Positions 61,671 to 64,000 of a stretch of DNA of 64,000 nucleotides are shown here, piece by piece; the stretch's first letter is position 1; each line of letters opens with the position of its first letter. The notes under the pieces are model-generated. The model searched no databases and was not told the origin of the DNA. It worked only from the letters and a program-made list of their open reading frames with translations. Location: NCBI GenBank assembly GCA_944330115.1, contig CALVIN010000003.1, forward strand, positions 62,001 through 126,000, written 5' to 3'. This DNA comes from an uncultured Clostridia bacterium. GTDB lineage: Bacteria; Bacillota; Clostridia; Christensenellales; Borkfalkiaceae. The translations under genes were made by a program, and so were the position numbers.

Positions 61671-61798
61671 ATAACTTAAATTAGCCGAAAAAAGCTTAAA
61701 ATAAGCCGCGGCGCGAACCGCATTAACGGCCGAAAAAATAACGGCCATAATGGCCTTATTTATAAAAATAAACAGCTGCACGGTCAAATTAAAAGAAC

Positions 61799-61838
61799 GG
61801 GCGGCGCGCAAATTTTTGCGCGCCGCCCTTAATTTTTA
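61799..61838 (+). terminator. Terminator after eda
   Basis: Perfect stem GGGCGGCGCGCAAA / TTTGCGCGCCGCCC followed by TTAATTTTTATT. Confidence 0.75.
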
Positions 61839-61839
61839 T

Positions 61840-61960
61840 TTAATTAAATATTTAATTTATTTTTTAATTTTATTTAAATTTTATTTAAATTTTAATTTGA
61901 TTTTATTTTTTATTTGATTTGATTTTTGATTTGTTTTTTATTAAGCATTGTAATAAATTT
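61840..61960. other. AT-only tract
   Basis: Over 100 bp of TTTAATTTTATTTAAATTTT-type sequence without a G/C-containing feature until the promoter at 61973. Confidence 0.6.
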
Positions 61961-61972
61961 ATTTGTTGTCCA

Positions 61973-62001
61973 TTGACAGCAAAACAAAATTGTGTTAAAA
62001 T
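61973..62001 (+). promoter_or_regulatory. Promoter of the third TIR gene
   Basis: TTGACA (61973-61978), 17 bp, TAAAAT (61996-62001), 55 bp before the start codon. Confidence 0.8.
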
Positions 62002-62056
62002 AGAAATGTATTTATATGTTTAAATATCTTTATAATTTGTGATAAAGGAGAAATTT

Positions 62057-63415
62057 ATGCTTTGTGTTAGAACTTATGAAGATCTTTGTCAAGAAACTAT
62101 ATACAACAGAAATCAGTTTTGGTATTATGTAATTATTTTTAATCCAAAAGATCTAACACCTGCAAGCATAAAGCTGCTTGATAATCTGTATTATTTTCAT
62201 AAAGATTCTGGTGCCGACTGCGTATATTTTATACCAGGTTTTATAAATACGACTGAAGGTATTTCAAAAATAAATATCGACTTTGGGGGACCTCATGATA
62301 ATTTTGAAATACCCAAATATGGTACTGTGCAATTTTATGTAGATGATTTCCTTGATTGCTACAAAAAAATTGAAGAGAATAATGCCATACAGTGGCGTTA
62401 TAGCGGTGAATGCGAATTACTTCTTTTCAATTTAGATAAAAACGGCAAAATTATTCCTAATGATTTTGCAGCATACAACCTTGACGACATAATTAGAAAT
62501 AACAGAACCATAACACCATTTATACGCTATACTATAAATTTAGGAAAAGATGCATATGATAAGATAGTGGCAAAAAGAGATCTGGATAATTTTTATGCCG
62601 AACTAATAATGCCTTCCTTTAATGATTTTAGCGAGCAAACAATTAGAGATATGTTGGGAACAATGCGTGATGGAGGATTCCAAAAAGATAATTACTATTT
62701 TTTAAGCTACTCATCTAAAGACTATAAATTTGTTTACCAAATACGAAATGCTATCGAACGAGCCGGCATAAAATGTTGGATGGCTCCGCGTGACATTCCG
62801 CATGGAATGAATTATGCACACATAATAGAACTTGCAATACAGAATGCTCAACAATTTATAATAATTCTTTCAAATTCTTCTATTTGGTCTGTTTGGGTAG
62901 AAAAAGAGCTATTACGAGCGATTCATTATTTTCAACATGAGCATTCAGATAAAATAGTTGCTGTTTGGCTAAACCATCAAATTGACCTCGATGCTACTCC
63001 CATGGCTTATCCGGTAGAAGGCATACAAATTCGCGGATGTTTAAGCTCGGTAGATGATTATAGAATACTTTTACCTGATGAGCTACAAAAAAAGCTTAAA
63101 ATGCAAGATAAAATAAAGCAATCTTTAAATTATTTTGAAACCAATTTAGTTACTTCTACTTCTCTGCAGAAGCAATTTACTAAATTATTGTCCATTGCTC
63201 TATCAATTAAAAATCATATTAACTACAAAGCGGAAAATCCTCTATGCAATCAATTTAACAACCAATGCAACCAACTTAAACTTGCGATACAAAACATGGA
63301 AAATCTATCGGAGGAAGATGAAAACTATTGCGCAATACTTCACTCTGCCTTTAAATTAGAAAATGAAATATTACAAGCAATTAAGCAAATAGAAGAAATT
63401 TGCACTCAAAATTAA
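62057..63415 (+). CDS. TIR-domain protein with an unrecognised N-terminal domain
   Basis: 452 residues from ATG 62057, six bases after AAAGGAG. Residues 1-205 form a domain I do not recognise, rich in aromatic residues (NRNQFWYYVIIFNPKDLTPA, VQFYVDDFLDCYKK). Residues 212-340 are a TIR domain: NYYFLSYSSKDYKFVYQI, CWMAPRDIPHGMNYAHII, IILSNSSIWSVWVEKELLRA with the likely catalytic Glu (about 284). The last 110 residues are helical. The gene is AT-rich with its own consensus promoter. It stands alone, as some NAD-cleaving TIR effectors do; a defence role is inferred. Confidence 0.85.
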   Translation: MLCVRTYEDLCQETIYNRNQFWYYVIIFNPKDLTPASIKLLDNLYYFHKDSGADCVYFIPGFINTTEGISKINIDFGGPHDNFEIPKYGTVQFYVDDFLDCYKKIEENNAIQWRYSGECELLLFNLDKNGKIIPNDFAAYNLDDIIRNNRTITPFIRYTINLGKDAYDKIVAKRDLDNFYAELIMPSFNDFSEQTIRDMLGTMRDGGFQKDNYYFLSYSSKDYKFVYQIRNAIERAGIKCWMAPRDIPHGMNYAHIIELAIQNAQQFIIILSNSSIWSVWVEKELLRAIHYFQHEHSDKIVAVWLNHQIDLDATPMAYPVEGIQIRGCLSSVDDYRILLPDELQKKLKMQDKIKQSLNYFETNLVTSTSLQKQFTKLLSIALSIKNHINYKAENPLCNQFNNQCNQLKLAIQNMENLSEEDENYCAILHSAFKLENEILQAIKQIEEICTQN

Positions 63416-63905
63416 AGATATTAATTAAAATAACGTATAAGTAAAAATATTTATCGCAACCATCCCTATGGCATACAATGTTACACTCCTATCGTCTCCC
63501 TTTTGAAGGACGACAAGGCGTGCCGCTTTTTCATCTCCCACTATAGGGGCGACAAGTGAAGCCCTTCCTTCAATTCCGTCTCGCATGGTGCAAGATAAAC
63601 ACCGCCGCGTTCTGCCGTTTCCCAAAGGGGCCATCGCCGAAACCCCTAAATGGGTCTCCTTGGCAGAGCAGCGCTTCGCTCACGCGGCAGAGTGTCGTCG
63701 CTTGCGCTCCTCGCGCGGTCACCGTTCGCGCCTGACATATGCGCTTTACTTTGTCGCTCGGCACGCACAGTGGGTGTCCGCTGTGCTATGAAATGCCTCG
63801 CTCGTCCCACAAAGGGGAGGTACCAATACGGCAAAAAAATAACCTCCCGCTCAAAAGGGAGGTAGATTTGCCGAATCGAAGCAAGGCAAATCGGGAGGGG
63901 TATTT
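63416..63905. repeat. R3 and R2 repeat cluster
   Basis: Shares with the 40.98-41.16 kb block the text TTCTGCCGTTTCCCAAAGGG, GGCAGAGTGTCGTCGCTT and GCTCCTCGCGCGGTCACCGT. R3 hairpin GCACAGTGG-GTGT-CCGCTGTGC at 63765-63786 followed by TATGAAAT, then R2 units AAAGGGGAGGTACC and CTCCCGCTCAAAAGGGAGG. No credible gene. Confidence 0.7.
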
Positions 63906-64000
63906 CAAAAATAAATAACGTCGCAAGCAGGATTTCCCTGCGCCGCAGGCCCCTATTTGCTGCGGTCAGCAGGCTCACCAAAGGGAGAATTGCCCCGATT
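63906..64000 (+). repeat. Structured intergenic repeat R1, copy 9 (cut by the window end)
   Basis: Head CAGGA-TTT-CCCTG, the linker CCCCTATTTGCTGCGGTCAG and the first arm of the central stem (ATTGCCCCGATT) are present; the rest lies outside. Confidence 0.8.

Noticed and set aside
63425-63981. Short minus-strand frames of 64-111 residues
   Set aside because: They lie wholly within R2, R3 and R1 repeats and resemble translations of repeats seen elsewhere in the window.

Overview
The window reads as a chromosomal segment of an anaerobic, probably gut-dwelling member of the Bacillota (Clostridia-like). Supporting signs are purine-rich Shine-Dalgarno sequences, a HisZ/short-HisG histidine pathway led by a YerC/TrpR-like gene, AgrC/LytTR-type two-component pairs, TTGACA/TATAAT promoters and a GC-rich host sequence with AT-rich islands. 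Nearly all genes lie on the minus strand. Lower taxonomy cannot be fixed from the sequence alone.

Layout. 1-754: truncated family 3 glycosidase. 0.9-5.5 kb: small membrane protein and an ABC exporter/MarR operon. 5.9-11.9 kb: LytTR two-component pair, lipoprotein, membrane-anchored GH3 enzyme with swapped domain order, and a small membrane protein. 12.1-17.9 kb: RelQ-type alarmone synthetase, polyphosphate kinase, Ppx and phosphofructokinase. 18.3-28.5 kb: histidine biosynthesis locus (yerC, hisZ, hisG, hisD, hisC, hisB, hisH, hisA, hisF, hisIE, PHP histidinol phosphatase), broken at several junctions by structured repeats. 29.2-32.3 kb: Ca2+-type P-ATPase with a long attenuated leader. 32.3-40.8 kb: small membrane proteins, cardiolipin synthase and an OmpR-type two-component pair. 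41.2-46.9 kb: aldehyde dehydrogenase, a YhhN/lysoplasmalogenase-alcohol dehydrogenase fusion, an HExxH membrane protein and a zinc alcohol dehydrogenase. 47.36 kb: tRNA-Gln. 47.4-52.8 kb: AT-rich island with PfkB and ROK kinases, a HAD phosphatase and a TIR-NagB fusion. 52.9-60.8 kb: second LytTR/lipoprotein/swapped-GH3 module, split by a TIR-methyltransferase and a GNAT gene. 61.0-63.4 kb: KDPG aldolase and a third TIR protein.

Four themes stand out. (1) A LytTR two-component pair, a lipoprotein and a double-anchored swapped-order GH3 enzyme occur together twice; before each lipoprotein gene there is a good promoter preceded by direct repeats 21 bp apart, as expected for LytTR sites. (2) Three TIR proteins with different partner domains (NagB-like isomerase, SAM methyltransferase, an unrecognised N-terminal domain) sit within 12 kb, in or beside AT-rich sequence, which suggests a defence or signalling hotspot next to a tRNA. 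(3) The spaces between genes carry several families of structured repeats. The best defined is about 185 bp long with four hairpins whose stems change in compensation between copies and whose tail always lies next to a gene end. (4) A fatty-aldehyde group couples a lysoplasmalogenase-like membrane domain to an alcohol dehydrogenase next to an aldehyde dehydrogenase.

No CRISPR array, rRNA, transposase or replication origin was seen.
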